Shown here one piece after another: positions 1 to 7,595 of a stretch of 64,000 nt of DNA. The first letter of the stretch is position 1. Every line of letters begins with the position of its first letter. A program made the position numbers and the translations under genes. The notes under the pieces are model-generated. The model ran no database searches and was not told where the DNA came from. It saw only the letters and a list, made by a program, of their open reading frames with translations. Source of the DNA: CAWCAW01 sp963793645 (lineage in GTDB: Bacteria > Actinomycetota > Acidimicrobiia > Acidimicrobiales > UBA8190). The DNA lies in NCBI GenBank assembly GCA_963793645.1, contig CAWCAW010000004.1:434001-498000 (forward strand), written 5' to 3'.

Positions 1-126
1 ACGGTTCGTCGTTGGCTGATCAAGCTCCGGCTTCCCCTTCGGAGCGTGGCGTGACCTTGAGCACTCGTTCTGTCAGCACGGCCACACCTGGCCATGGCTT
101 ACGACTGGGACGGGAACCCGCTATGA
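1..126 (+). CDS. 3' end of an unidentified phage gene (partial)
   Basis: The first 51 bases read TVRRWLIKLRLPLRSVA, which looks like the recognition helix of a helix-turn-helix or homing-type domain. A second reading frame over 56-91 gives LEHSFCQHGHTW, resembling a Cys/His zinc knuckle. The frame of the first piece resumes near 94 as MAYDWDGNPL and stops at 124-126, where the TGA overlaps the ATG of the next gene (ATGA). I infer one gene interrupted by indels whose start lies outside the window. The product is unknown and the frame assignment is tentative. Confidence 0.3.
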
Positions 127-491
127 CCGCCATGGCGACGGTGCGCGGCAGTGGGTGGCACCGCCTTGGTGGCGTGCCCGACGATCTGCTGACATCGGAT
201 CTACGCGTCGCCCCACCCGTAGCGACCCCGTGTTCGCAAGACGGGTGTGAGCGACCGAAGTACCGCGACACGGATGGCCGCTGCAAGATGCACGCCGATC
301 TGGCCGACTACCGCAGCGGGAACCTCCGGTTGTCCACGACGCAGGCGTCGATCGACCTCCCGCCCATCGTGCTCGACCGGGAACCACCGAAGCTGGAGCG
401 CCCTGTCCCTCGTGAGCCGTCGCGGGCCCGGGGCGCCCGACCGAGGCCCAAGCACTACTCGTGGTGCGACTGCCCGGAGTGCAAGCCATGA
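123..491 (+). CDS. Hypothetical phage protein with Cys/His zinc-knuckle motifs
   Basis: Product of about 122 residues. The start at ATG 123 is chosen because it forms an ATGA overlap with the preceding stop; an upstream in-frame start at 12 would overlap the previous gene for no reason. A first Cys/His group reads CSQDGCERPKY followed by CKMH, and the C-terminus ends in CDCPEC, so two metal-binding knuckles are likely. Between them lies a proline/arginine-rich linker. No catalytic motif is visible. The gene is the first complete member of a chain of translationally coupled early phage genes leading into the Bet recombinase. Its function is unknown; nucleic-acid binding is a reasonable inference from the basic, Cys-rich composition. 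Confidence 0.6.
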   Translation: MTAMATVRGSGWHRLGGVPDDLLTSDLRVAPPVATPCSQDGCERPKYRDTDGRCKMHADLADYRSGNLRLSTTQASIDLPPIVLDREPPKLERPVPREPSRARGARPRPKHYSWCDCPECKP

Positions 492-745
492 GCCCCGCAT
501 TCGGCCGAGAAACGGCTGAGGTCAACGCCAACCTGGCCAAGGCCGAGTGGGAGAAGGCGCATGCCCATGGCATCGACATCACCCCTGACGAGTCCCGCGA
601 GGGCTGGTACGTGGGGCGCTGCCGGGGCGCCGACTGTGACTTCGCCGTCTTCTCACCCCAGATGAACCTCCTCCAGGAGTGGGCCGCGCAACACCAGGAA
701 CTCGGAGGGCTCGTCGATGACGCCCTCGGAATGGGAGCACAGTGA
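488..745 (+). CDS. Small hypothetical early phage protein
   Basis: 85 residues starting MSPAFGRETAEVNANLAKAE. ATG 488 overlaps the previous TGA (ATGA), which decides the start over an in-frame GTG at 461. The N-terminal half is a charged helix. The middle carries WYVGRCRGADCDFAVF, with two cysteines five residues apart and aromatic residues typical of a small beta-structured zinc or disulfide fold. The C-terminal part is helical and Glu/Gln-rich. It ends by a GTGA overlap with the Bet gene, so it is probably co-translated with the recombination module. I recognise no family. Confidence 0.65.
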   Translation: MSPAFGRETAEVNANLAKAEWEKAHAHGIDITPDESREGWYVGRCRGADCDFAVFSPQMNLLQEWAAQHQELGGLVDDALGMGAQ

Positions 746-1554
746 GCGACGAACAAGCCCTCGTACCGGCAGGCGACCAAGGCCCTGGAACGAGCCTCGC
801 CGAGCAACACGGGCTCACAGGCCCGGAGGTCGAGCTGATCAAGCGCACCATCGCCGAAGGTGCGACCGACGACGAGCTCGCCCTGTTCGTCAAGCAGTGC
901 AACCGCACCGGCCTTGACCCCTTCAACCGCCAGATCCACTTCGTGAAGCGGGAATGGACTGATAAGCGAACCGGTGCGGATAAGTCGAAGGTCTCAATCC
1001 AGACGGGCATCGACGGCTTTCGGCTCATCGCTGAGCGCAGCGGATCGTACGGCGGTCAGGCACCCAAGGAGTGGTGTGGGGCTGACGGCCAGTGGACCGA
1101 CGTGTGGCTCAGCAACGATCCCCCGGTGGCCGCCCGGGCCGGCGTCTATCGCACCGATTGGGTACAGCCGCTCTACACGATCGCCCACTGGTCTGAACTC
1201 AACCAGGACACGCCGGTGTGGAAGCAGATGCCGGCGCTCATGTTGGGCAAGTGCGCCGAGGCCGCCGCCCTGCGCGCCGCCTTCCCGCTCGAGCTGAGCG
1301 GGCTCTACACGGCCGACGAGATGCCCGAAGTGATCGACGTCGACTCGACCGAGTCGCTGCCACGTGGCGGTGCCATGGCCGAGACCCAGGCCGTCAACGC
1401 GCTCGTGAAGCGCATCGAGTGCCTGGGCGACGAGGACCGCAAGACGTGTCGGGCGCTGCGCCGGGAGAAGGGCATGCCCATGGCCCAGGCCGACTTCGAC
1501 GAGCTCGAGGCGACGGTGAAGGGTTACGAGGACGCGGCGAGGTCCGGGTCGTGA
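742..1554 (+). CDS. bet: Bet/RecT-family single-strand annealing recombinase
   Basis: 270 residues. Bet proteins anneal complementary single strands after exonuclease resection during phage recombination and concatemer formation. The sequence shows the Bet core: LFVKQCNRTGLDPFNRQIHF near residues 53-72, then IDGFRLIAERSG and GQAPKEWCGADGQWTDVWL, then KCAEAAALRAAFPLELSGLY near 171-190. Length and order match the lambda Bet/RecT family. The GTG start at 742 overlaps the preceding stop as GTGA. The variable C-terminal 70 residues are helical and charged. The partner exonuclease is not in the window and may lie to the left; a VRR-NUC nuclease lies 5 kb downstream. Confidence 0.9.
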   Translation: MSDEQALVPAGDQGPGTSLAEQHGLTGPEVELIKRTIAEGATDDELALFVKQCNRTGLDPFNRQIHFVKREWTDKRTGADKSKVSIQTGIDGFRLIAERSGSYGGQAPKEWCGADGQWTDVWLSNDPPVAARAGVYRTDWVQPLYTIAHWSELNQDTPVWKQMPALMLGKCAEAAALRAAFPLELSGLYTADEMPEVIDVDSTESLPRGGAMAETQAVNALVKRIECLGDEDRKTCRALRREKGMPMAQADFDELEATVKGYEDAARSGS

Positions 1555-1868
1555 ACTACCGCCGAGTGGCCAACATCTCGTTGTTCAACATCCTCGTGGC
1601 GCTGTGCCTGTGCATCACGTTCTGGCCCGGGGCGTCGTGGACCTGCGCGTCCCTCATCCTCGCCGCACTGTCCGGGCCGTTCACGGGCCCGATCCTTGAC
1701 CGGATCGACGAGCGCCGGGCGCTGGAGCTGTCGTCGCTGCGCCGGCGGGCGATGTTCGCCGGCGGGCCGCTCTCGCGCAGTGATGCCATGCGCCTCAACC
1801 GGCTCCTCGAGCGCGACTGGAGTCCGGCATTTCGTCCTCGTGAGACCAACCAAAGGAGAGCTTCGTGA
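1551..1868 (+). CDS. Small membrane protein
   Basis: 105 residues read from GTG 1551, which overlaps the Bet stop as GTGA. The N-terminal half holds two hydrophobic stretches, roughly residues 9-27 (SLFNILVALCLCITFW) and 31-48 (CASLILAALSGPFTGPIL), consistent with a short two-helix membrane hairpin. The C-terminal half is arginine-rich (SSLRRRAMFAG, RLNRLLERDW) and would be cytoplasmic. No family recognised. It sits between the recombinase and a small conserved protein, all with 4-base overlaps. Function unknown. Confidence 0.6.
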   Translation: MNYRRVANISLFNILVALCLCITFWPGASWTCASLILAALSGPFTGPILDRIDERRALELSSLRRRAMFAGGPLSRSDAMRLNRLLERDWSPAFRPRETNQRRAS

Positions 1869-2209
1869 ACACGCTTGAGGTGCCCGTGCTCCATGGTCTG
1901 CAGCGCCAGGGCGACGTCATCGTGGTGCCCATGCGCAAGGGCAAGGTGGCGGGGCTCAAGGCCATCCCCGCCGAGGGAATCGCTGTCGTGCGCGGTGAAG
2001 CAGGTGGCAACACGCACCTGCTCGTCGGTGCCGGGATGCGGGCGCCGAACACGACCGACCCTCTGATCCAGGGGACGTTGGTTGTCGAGCGCGACGAGAG
2101 CGCCTACCTCATCCACCCCGAACACGGGGCGACCGGGATCGGTGCCGGTTCCTACGTCATCGCTCGCCAACGCGAGCAGGCCGACGTCGTGCGGCTCGTC
2201 TCCGACTGA
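1865..2209 (+). CDS. Conserved hypothetical protein, partner of the DUF6745 gene
   Basis: 114 residues from GTG 1865 (GTGA overlap). The protein is beta-rich: QGDVIVVPMRKGKV near the start, VVRGEAGGNTHLLVG in the middle and HPEHGATGIGAGSYVIARQR near the end, finishing EQADVVRLVSD. The HPEHG...YVIARQREQ signature is one I associate with small proteins encoded beside DUF6745 proteins in actinobacteria, which is exactly the context here. A His/Glu cluster (HPEH) could bind metal. No enzymatic role is established. Six bases separate it from the next start. Confidence 0.6.
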   Translation: MNTLEVPVLHGLQRQGDVIVVPMRKGKVAGLKAIPAEGIAVVRGEAGGNTHLLVGAGMRAPNTTDPLIQGTLVVERDESAYLIHPEHGATGIGAGSYVIARQREQADVVRLVSD

Positions 2210-2214
2210 CGGCA

Positions 2215-3205
2215 ATGTCCAAACTCACCGCGCTATCACCGGAGCAGGGCGCACTGCTCCCCGTCGTCCGCGACGATTGGCTGGCTCGCGGCCTGTCGAC
2301 GGAACCGGCTGATCGAGCCGAGGCTGCAGCCGGCATTCGCCACACGTACAAGGAGGCGGGGCTGGCCGAGCCGCCGATCATCGTGTGGCTCGACGAGCCC
2401 ATGGCCGGCTCGCTCGGCGCCGTATATCTGGTGAAGCTTCTCGAGGTGTTCTGCCCGGGCCAGACCTCTCAGGGGCCCAGGTTGGGGCCCAGGTTGGGAC
2501 CCAGGTTGGGACCCAGGTTGGGACCCAGGTCGGAACCCGGGTTGGGACCAGTGGAACAACATCATGTTCGGCCAGCACGACGCCAGCTGGCTCGGCTTCG
2601 TCGACTACTTCCGCCGGGCCACGAAGATCAAGGGCCCCTCACGGCTCGAAGGCCTGATGCAGGTCGCAACAAACGCCGGATGGTGCTGGCTCTATCGCGG
2701 AGCGGTCCTCTTCACAGAGCGACCGAACGAACTCCACCGCGACGCCCAAGGGCGTCTCCACAACGAGAGCGGGTTGGCCATCACGTACCCCAATGGTAGG
2801 GCATCTACGCCATCCACGGGGTCCGCGTCACCGAACAGATCGTCATGCGTCCTCACGAGCTCACGCCGAAGTCGATCATGGCCGAGAGCAACACCGAGGT
2901 GCGCCGCGTCGCCATCGAGCGTTTCGGATGGGACCGCTTTGTGCCGGAAGCCGACCTTTCGCTCGTCAACGAGTGCCCCGATCCGGCCAACGCTCCGCAC
3001 ACGCTCTCGCTCTATGACGTGCCACCGGATTTGCTTGGCTTCGATGCCCGGGTGGTCTTGTGCACCAACGCCAGCCCCGAGCGTGATGGCACGGTGCGCC
3101 GGTTCGGGCTGACCGTTCCCGCCGACATGCCGGACGCCCTCACGGCGGTCTCGTGGATGTTCAACGTGAGCCCGGAGCAGTACGCAACTCGAGCGGGCGT
3201 CGTAA
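2215..3205 (+). pseudogene. DUF6745 protein, frameshifted
   Basis: Rebuilt from three frames. Piece one (2215-about 2460) begins MSKLTALSPEQGALLPVVRD. A 12-base tandem repeat follows. Piece two (about 2550-2797) reads QWNNIMFGQHDASWLGFVDY and then AGWCWLYRGAVLFTERPNEL. Piece three (2800 onward) reads GIYAIHGVRVTEQIVMRPHE and continues past RRVAIERFGWDRFV to MFNVSPEQY. This order matches DUF6745, a family without a known function often found in actinobacterial genomes and phages. Breaks lie near 2450, 2545 and 2798 (a bad join at the expected NGWGIY), with another near 3183 needed to reach the TAA at 3203-3205. As sequenced the protein cannot be made whole; whether this is real decay or sequencing error is unresolved. 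Confidence 0.65.
2473..2544 (+). repeat. 12-bp tandem repeat inside the DUF6745 gene
   Basis: Six 12-base units with consensus GGACCCAGGTTG run from 2473 to 2544. The first two carry GGG instead of GGA and the last two are diverged. Because 12 is a multiple of three, the repeat is open in all three frames (GPRL, VGTQ or WDPG units), so copy-number change alone keeps frame. In DUF6745 proteins this position often carries repeated Q-V dipeptides, so the frame reading VGTQ is probably the native one. Confidence 0.85.
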
Positions 3206-3210
3206 GGGCC

Positions 3211-3396
3211 TTGGCACTGACAGCCGCAGTCGTCGACGAGAAGGCTGGCTGGTCTACCAGCTGCCGTGCCGGCTCACACGGCCAGTGCATCTCGTCGCGC
3301 TGTCGGTGCACATGTCGTCACACCAATCGACAGGCTGTCGATCGAGAGCTCAGCCGGGCTAAGACGGCGCCGGCGGCTGTAACCACCATTCCCTCG
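3211..3396 (+). CDS. Small Cys-rich segment, possible separate peptide
   Basis: Downstream of the DUF6745 stop the same open frame continues with GWSTSCRAGSHGQC and then SRCRCTCRHTNR, a C-x6-C-x4-C-x-C-x-C-x2-H pattern seen at the end of small actinobacterial and phage proteins and likely metal-binding. No convincing start is visible; a TTG at 3211 is the nearest candidate. There is no stop before the repeat gene, so this may instead be the N-terminal part of that protein. Low confidence on the boundaries. Confidence 0.3.
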
Positions 3397-4043
3397 ATGA
3401 TGAGGAAGGAGGTGATTTCTTCATCAAGCTGCACCACTGCTGCTGAGAAAAAGGCCGCTGAACACGAATATCAGCGGGCGTACCAAGGCCAACAAGGCCG
3501 ACATCGCCAGAAGAAGCGGGCGTACCACAAGGCCAACAAGGCCGACATCGCCGAGAAGAAGCGGGCGTACCGCGAGGCCAACAAGGCCGACATCGCCGAG
3601 AAGCAGCGGGCGTACTACGAGGCCAACAAGGCCGACATCGCCGAGAAGAAGCGGGCGTACCGCGAGGCCAACAAGGCCGACATCGCCGAGAAGAAGCGGG
3701 CGTACCGCGAGGCCAACAAGGCCAACATCGCCGAGAAGCAGCGGGCGTACTACGAGGCCAACAAGGCCGACATCGCCGAGAAGCAGCGGGCGTACTACGA
3801 GGCCAACAAGGCCGACATCGCCGAGAAGAAGCGGGCGTACTACGAGGCCAACAAGGCCGACATCGCCGAGAAGCAGCGGGCGTCTACGAGGCCAACAAGG
3901 CCGACATCGCCGAGAAGAAGCGGGCGTACTACGAGGCCAACAAGGGGCCAGTCGTCCATCTCCGGCCATGTGGCAAATGCGGCACCGAGTTTGACGCCTA
4001 CACAGGACGAGGTCCCCGCAAGTACTGCGAGCGTTGTCGTTGA
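3397..4043 (+). CDS. 15-residue-repeat protein with C-terminal zinc ribbon
   Basis: About ten near-identical 15-residue units (consensus RAYYEANKADIAEKK) form a long charged helix, followed by a C4 zinc ribbon: PCGKCGTEF, then KYCERCR and a TGA at 4041. One frameshift near 3886 (a missing A in a repeat copy) separates the repeats from the zinc ribbon, and the first copy carries small compensating deletions. ATGs at 3397 and 3400 are in frame. A near-perfect Shine-Dalgarno AAGGAGGTGAT at 3406-3416 sits too close to them and has no good start after it. Similar repeat-plus-zinc proteins occur in phages near HNH genes; the likely role is nucleic-acid binding, which is inference. Confidence 0.6.
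3477..3945 (+). repeat. 45-bp coding tandem repeat, about 10 copies
   Basis: Units of 45 bases encode RAY(Y/R)EANKADIAEK(K/Q). Ten units plus a partial last one are visible. Variation is confined to two codons (Y/R after RAY and K/Q at the end) plus isolated changes such as D to N in the sixth copy. The near-identity of copies indicates recent expansion or homogenisation. On the opposite strand the same stretch is an open frame by chance. Confidence 0.9.
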
Positions 4044-4276
4044 CGCCGGATCAAACCACAGGTTTTCTCACGCTCCACGAGCGTCGAGACATGGTGCGGT
4101 TGAAGATCAACGCCAACGAGGCCGAGCAGGACCGACTTCGTGACGCTCACGACGAGCTCATGGCGGAGCTCGCCAAGGTCGACCTGGCCATCGATAACAC
4201 CGAGGAGGCTGTAGGCCCACAAGAGGCTGCCAGGTGGATCGACAGCGCCCGTGCACAACTGCGGCGGGATCGGTGA
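4034..4276 (+). CDS. Small coiled-coil protein
   Basis: 80 residues from TTG 4034, overlapping the zinc-ribbon stop. The centre is a clear amphipathic helix: RLKINANEAEQDRLRDAHDE, then LMAELAKVDLAIDNTEEAVG. No cysteines or catalytic motifs. An internal ATG at 4091 is an alternative start that would leave most of the helix. It immediately precedes and overlaps the replicative ATPase gene, so an accessory replication role is possible but unproven. Confidence 0.5.
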   Translation: MSLTPDQTTGFLTLHERRDMVRLKINANEAEQDRLRDAHDELMAELAKVDLAIDNTEEAVGPQEAARWIDSARAQLRRDR

Positions 4277-5776
4277 CCTTGGTGGTCCGCAAAGGGATGG
4301 AGGCGATGGTGGCGACGACCGCCGTTCACGGCGTCTTAGCGTCGCCGGCCACGAGCCGCCACACGACCTCGAGGCCGAGGAATCGCTCCTGGGCGCCATG
4401 CTGCTGCGCGACGAAGCGGTGGGTGCCGGCATCGCCACCGTTTCCGCCGGCGACTTCTACAAACCGAGCCACGTCCATATCTTCACGGCCATGGCCCACC
4501 TCGCAGTGCGCCAGGACCCGGTTGACCCAGTCACCGTCGGCGCCGAGCTCAAGGCGATGGGTGTCCTCGCTGAGGTCGGTGACCCGAGTGTCCTGATTTC
4601 GCTGCAGAACGGCGTCCCTTCGCCTGGAAATGCGGTCAGCTACGCCGAGATCGTCGTCACCCACAGCCGCTCACGAGCCCGCCTACACCAGCTGAGCGAG
4701 ATCCACCAAGCCATCGAGGCTGGCGACCTCGAGAAGGCCGACCGGCTCACCATCGAGCTCAACGAGATCGACACCGGCGTCCGGCCGTTGCAGCACATCG
4801 ACATCGGCGAGATCATGCGTCGCGGGGTGCCAGCCGTCAGGCCAACCCTGCTGCGACGTACTGACGGCAAGGCGCTCGTCGTCGAGGGGAAGTTCACCCT
4901 CATCTTCGGCGAGCCTGAAGCGGGCAAGAGCTGGTTGATGACCGAGGCGATCCGCCAGACCCTGATGCAAGGTCAGAACGTCGCCATGGTCGACTACGAG
5001 GGCGACGAATTCGGGATGGCCGAGCGTCTCCTCGAGCTGGGCGTCCCGGTCGAGGCGATCGACGCTCACCTCCGGTACTACTGGCCCGGGGGGATCCCGC
5101 CCGCGGCGATCGTGCGCGAGATCGCCACCTGGAACCCTGTGCTGGTCGTTGTCGACTCGCTGGTGGCCATCCTCAACGAGCACGGCCTGGACGAGGATAA
5201 GGCGAAGGACGCCCTGGTGATGATGCGGGCGTTTCGACCACTTGCACATGCCGGCGCTGCTGTCACCATCATCGACCACGTCACCAAGGACAAAGAGGGC
5301 CGCGGGCGGTGGGCCCGTGGATCGGGGGCGAAGATCGGCGAGGTCGACGCCACGTTCAGCCTCGAAAGCGTGCGGCCGTTCGCTCGCTCGAGCGGCGGCA
5401 GCTCCACCTTGCGGGTCCAGAAGGACCGGTGGGGTGTCATCGGGCCACGCGGGAGTGTGGCGGCGTTGGTGTCTTTTGAGCCGAGCCTCGCTGGCCGGCT
5501 GCGCGTGGAACTCCAGCCGAAGACCCCATGGAACATGTGGACGCCCCGCAGCGGGTCACGGACGAGCTCGTGGAGCTCCTACGTCGCACCGGCAGCGAGT
5601 TCCACCTCAACCAGCTGGCGTCGGCTCTGCCGTTTCGGAAAGAGAACATCGCCGACGCCGCCGCGATGCTGGCCGCCGATTCGAAGTCAGGCATCAGCAT
5701 GCACAAGGTCGGGAACCGGAAGATGTACAGCTATCACCCGCCGTTGGCGCCAACAGCAGAAGGAGAACCGCGTTGA
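4251..5776 (+). CDS. DnaB-N domain / RecA-like ATPase (phage replication), C-terminus frameshifted
   Basis: The N-terminal region (HDLEAEESLLGAMLL, residues about 40-140) matches the DnaB helicase N-terminal domain. It is followed by a RecA-like core of the RepA/AAA_25 type: Walker A GEPEAGKS near residue 220, Walker B VLVVVDSL near 297 and DHVTKD near 342. From about 5525 the coding switches frame to MEHVDAPQRVTDELVELLRR, a winged-helix-like tail ending at 5776, so one indel is likely near 5525. The GTG at 4251 opens the frame; a GTG at 4273 forms a GTGA overlap with the previous gene but is in another frame. Probable role: helicase or helicase-loader ATPase of the phage. Confidence 0.75.
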
Positions 5777-6044
5777 GAGATCCTGACTACATCACCAAGC
5801 ATTTCAGCGGTCTGGTGGAGTTCACTGGGGACGAAAGCTACCTGGACCCGTTCAAGGCTCGTCGGTACTACGCCATCGCAGGGGAAGGTGACGATCCTGG
5901 AGGACGTCAAGCTCGTCGGGTTCAAGACACGCTCGACTGACTCCAACTGGATCGCTCGCGTCGAGGGTCCGAGTGGCATGTCGATCAACGTTCTCGGATG
6001 CAAGGTCCGATCCGTAACCGCACCAGCATCGCTGTCCCAGATGA
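5773..6044 (+). CDS. Small conserved phage protein, frameshifted
   Basis: TTG 5773 overlaps the previous TGA and has AAGGAG seven bases upstream. The first part reads RDPDYITKHFSGLVEFTGDE; after about 5886 the coding moves one frame to VTILEDVKLVGFKTRSTDSN followed by VLGCKVRSVT. A TGA at 6042-6044 in the third frame forms ATGA with ATG 6041 of the next gene. The product would be about 90 residues and beta-rich, of unknown function. I trust the two coding blocks; joining them is inference. Confidence 0.45.
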
Positions 6045-6204
6045 TCGACCCGTCGGTATCGCCCCGGACGCCATTGTCCCCTGCAATTGCAGGCCGACGC
6101 GAGAGATGGAGGGTCTGGGAACCGACCACCTGCCGTGGTGCGTCACACAACGGGCCAGATCGAACACACCACCACAATGGGTGGTTGCCGATGGCGCCAT
6201 TTAG
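6041..6204 (+). CDS. Small zinc-knuckle protein, frameshifted
   Basis: ATG 6041 overlaps the previous stop. The recognisable part, in the frame open from 5998 to 6204, reads DAIVPCNCRPTREM and then LGTDHLPWCVTQ, a C-x-C...H-x3-C pattern suggesting one bound metal. A frameshift just after the start (MIDPSV) would be needed to join start and knuckle. Its position directly upstream of the GGTTCC array is notable. No family recognised. Confidence 0.35.
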
Positions 6205-6218
6205 GCCTCCTGCCGATC

Positions 6219-6402
6219 GGTTCCCGATCGGTTCCCATCGGTTCCCGGAACCGGTAGCGACCTCGACCGGCGACGAACGGTTCCGCATCGGTTCCCGGCC
6301 CTTAGGGCCGGGAACCGGAACCGATCGTGCCTGGGAGCTATGCAGGTCAGGAACCGATTTTCGAGGTGAGAAAACAACAAATCGGTTCCCAACAACGGAA
6401 CC
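6219..6402. repeat. GGTTCC/GGAACC iteron-like array (candidate origin or operator array)
   Basis: Eleven copies of the core GGTTCC or its complement GGAACC start at 6219, 6230, 6240, 6247, 6279, 6290, 6311, 6317, 6350, 6384 and 6397. Eight of them extend to the 9-mer ATCGGTTCC or its complement GGAACCGAT. Several neighbours are spaced 10-11 bases apart, one helical turn. At the centre lies a 29-base palindrome. The array occupies a stretch with no convincing gene between the ATPase operon and the VRR-NUC gene. Such clusters are typical of initiator or repressor binding; which of these applies is inference. Confidence 0.75.
6289..6317. repeat. 29-bp near-perfect palindrome in the GGTTCC array
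   Basis: Arms CGGTTCCCGGCCCT (6289-6302) and AGGGCCGGGAACCG (6304-6317) are perfectly complementary around a single T at 6303. Both arms contain the array core. There is no following T-tract, so it is unlikely to be an intrinsic terminator; a dimeric protein site or cruciform within an origin is more plausible. Confidence 0.85.
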
Positions 6403-6429
6403 GATTTTGCTCACGGCTTGTGGTGACGC

Positions 6430-6731
6430 ATGAAGACGGCAATTCGCACTCCCGTGACCGAGGCTCAGCTCCAGGCGGCTGTCGTCGACCTCGCACACAT
6501 TCTCAAATGGCAGGTGGCGGACTTCGACCAGCGCGGCACGGTGATTCGGATGGGCGACGCCGGTAGCGGCTGACGGAGCCGGATTTCCCGATCTGGTGCT
6601 CGCGAGACGCGGGGTGGTCGTCTTCGCCGAGCTGAAGTCCGACAGAGGCGATCGTGGAACTGGGCGATCGAGCGTACGTGTGGAGACCAATCGACTGGAA
6701 AGCCGGTCGGATCGAGGAGGTATTGCGGTAG
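6430..6731 (+). pseudogene. VRR-NUC-type nuclease, frameshifted
   Basis: From ATG 6430 the protein begins MKTAIRTPVTEAQLQAAVVD, like phage VRR-NUC proteins. After a break near 6565 another frame gives GFPDLVLARRGVVVFAELKS, the VRR-NUC catalytic block with its PD...E-x-K nuclease signature. A third frame gives AYVWRPIDWKAGRIEEVLR and the TAG at 6729-6731, the normal family ending. The stretch between the nuclease block and that ending is shorter than usual, so a small deletion is possible. Such nucleases act on branched or flap DNA in phage replication and recombination. The frame breaks prevent an intact product as sequenced. Confidence 0.65.
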
Positions 6732-7045
6732 TGGACGAACCGATGATGTCGCCAGAGCAACAAGCGGCTGCCGAACAGGCCGCCGTCGAGCAGATGTTCG
6801 CAACGCCGACGGTTAGGCCGCTTGGTTGGGTGACCCAGCCCGGCCAGCTCCAAAATGGCGAAGCTGTGATCACCCTGTTCCTGCAGACGCCCGAATCGAG
6901 CTTCACGGTCCTCCTCGACCGGGACAGTGCCATCAGGCTGGCCAGCCAGCTTCGCAAGAGTGCCCAAACCGGGCCACAGCTCGAGATACCGCGCATGGTG
7001 GTGCCACAGGACCTGACCGGCAACGGAAACGGGAAGCACGCGTGA
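6731..7045 (+). CDS. Hypothetical early phage protein
   Basis: 104 residues from GTG 6731, which overlaps the TAG of the nuclease; ATG 6746 is an alternative. The first 25 residues are Gln/Ala-rich and helical (PEQQAAAEQAAVEQMF). The rest is a beta-rich domain, including GEAVITLFLQTPESSFTVLL followed by a helix with RLASQLRKS. The pattern resembles small phage proteins that respond to or cap other factors, but no family can be named. It ends by GTGA overlap with the next gene. Confidence 0.6.
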   Translation: MDEPMMSPEQQAAAEQAAVEQMFATPTVRPLGWVTQPGQLQNGEAVITLFLQTPESSFTVLLDRDSAIRLASQLRKSAQTGPQLEIPRMVVPQDLTGNGNGKHA

Positions 7046-7434
7046 CGCTGCTCGATCAAGCCGAACGCATCGCCAAGGAGGTCACCGAGCTCCGTAAGGA
7101 GATGCTCGACTGGGACCAGTCGGTGATCTACGACCTGCTGCGTCGAGCCCAGTACAGCACCAAGGCCGACGGCAAGCCCACGTCCACACGAGCTCGCAAC
7201 GGTAGCCGTGGCACTGATAGCGACGCTGTGCTGGACGCTGCCGATGCTCGCATCCGCTACGACGAAGCCACCGCACTGCTGGTCGAACGGGCCGAAGCAC
7301 AAGAGGCTGGCGACCGAGCCAAGGTACGAGAGCTCGATCGCCATCTGACCGAGCTTCGGATCCAAGTGGCCGACCCACTGCGGGACTACCTCGAAGAGAT
7401 CTTCGGCACACTACCGAGGTGTGTGGCCACGTGA
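7042..7434 (+). CDS. Hypothetical helical phage protein
   Basis: 130 residues from GTG 7042 (GTGA overlap). Almost entirely helical and charged: QAERIAKEVTELRKEMLDWD at the start, a Ser/Thr/Arg-rich loop in the middle, then ARIRYDEATALLVERAEAQE and VRELDRHLTELRIQVADPLR. This suggests a coiled-coil protein without catalytic residues. It lies in the coupled early operon between the nuclease and two tiny proteins. Function unknown. Confidence 0.55.
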   Translation: MTLLDQAERIAKEVTELRKEMLDWDQSVIYDLLRRAQYSTKADGKPTSTRARNGSRGTDSDAVLDAADARIRYDEATALLVERAEAQEAGDRAKVRELDRHLTELRIQVADPLRDYLEEIFGTLPRCVAT

Positions 7435-7595
7435 AGCGGCTCAAGCGGCTACGTGGCGCCGTGGAAGACGCCGGCGCCATCCTTGGCGAGAAGCCGCTGG
7501 GCCAACGCTGCATGGCCTGTGAACGAGCCGTGGCCGGCACGGCTGAGGACCACACTCGAGGTGGTTTGTGCGACGCCTGCCGCATGGCTGGGTGA
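7431..7595 (+). CDS. 54-residue double-CxxC zinc finger protein
   Basis: From GTG 7431 (GTGA overlap) the frame gives a basic N-terminus (KRLKRLRGAVEDAG), then CMACERAV, a His at TAEDHTRGG, and CDACRMAG at the end. Two CxxC pairs about 19 residues apart form a probable C4 zinc finger. The length suits a phage transcription or packaging accessory protein, but that is inference. Its downstream stop overlaps the next GTG. Confidence 0.55.
   Translation: MKRLKRLRGAVEDAGAILGEKPLGQRCMACERAVAGTAEDHTRGGLCDACRMAG

Noticed and set aside
2797..2799. TAG as a recoded codon
   Set aside because: It sits at a frame junction, not in a coding frame, and TAG is a normal stop of at least two phage genes.
3477..3945. 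CRISPR-like direct repeats
   Set aside because: Units are contiguous without spacers, in frame and coding; no cas genes.
3424..3969. Repeat-rich - strand frame reading LLLGDVGLVGLV
   Set aside because: Reverse of the 45-base coding repeat; the zinc ribbon in the + frame settles the strand.
5734..7365. 543-residue open frame on the - strand
   Set aside because: It lies over genes whose protein families are clear on the + strand and over the GGTTCC array; its own sequence shows no domain and it is explained by high GC.
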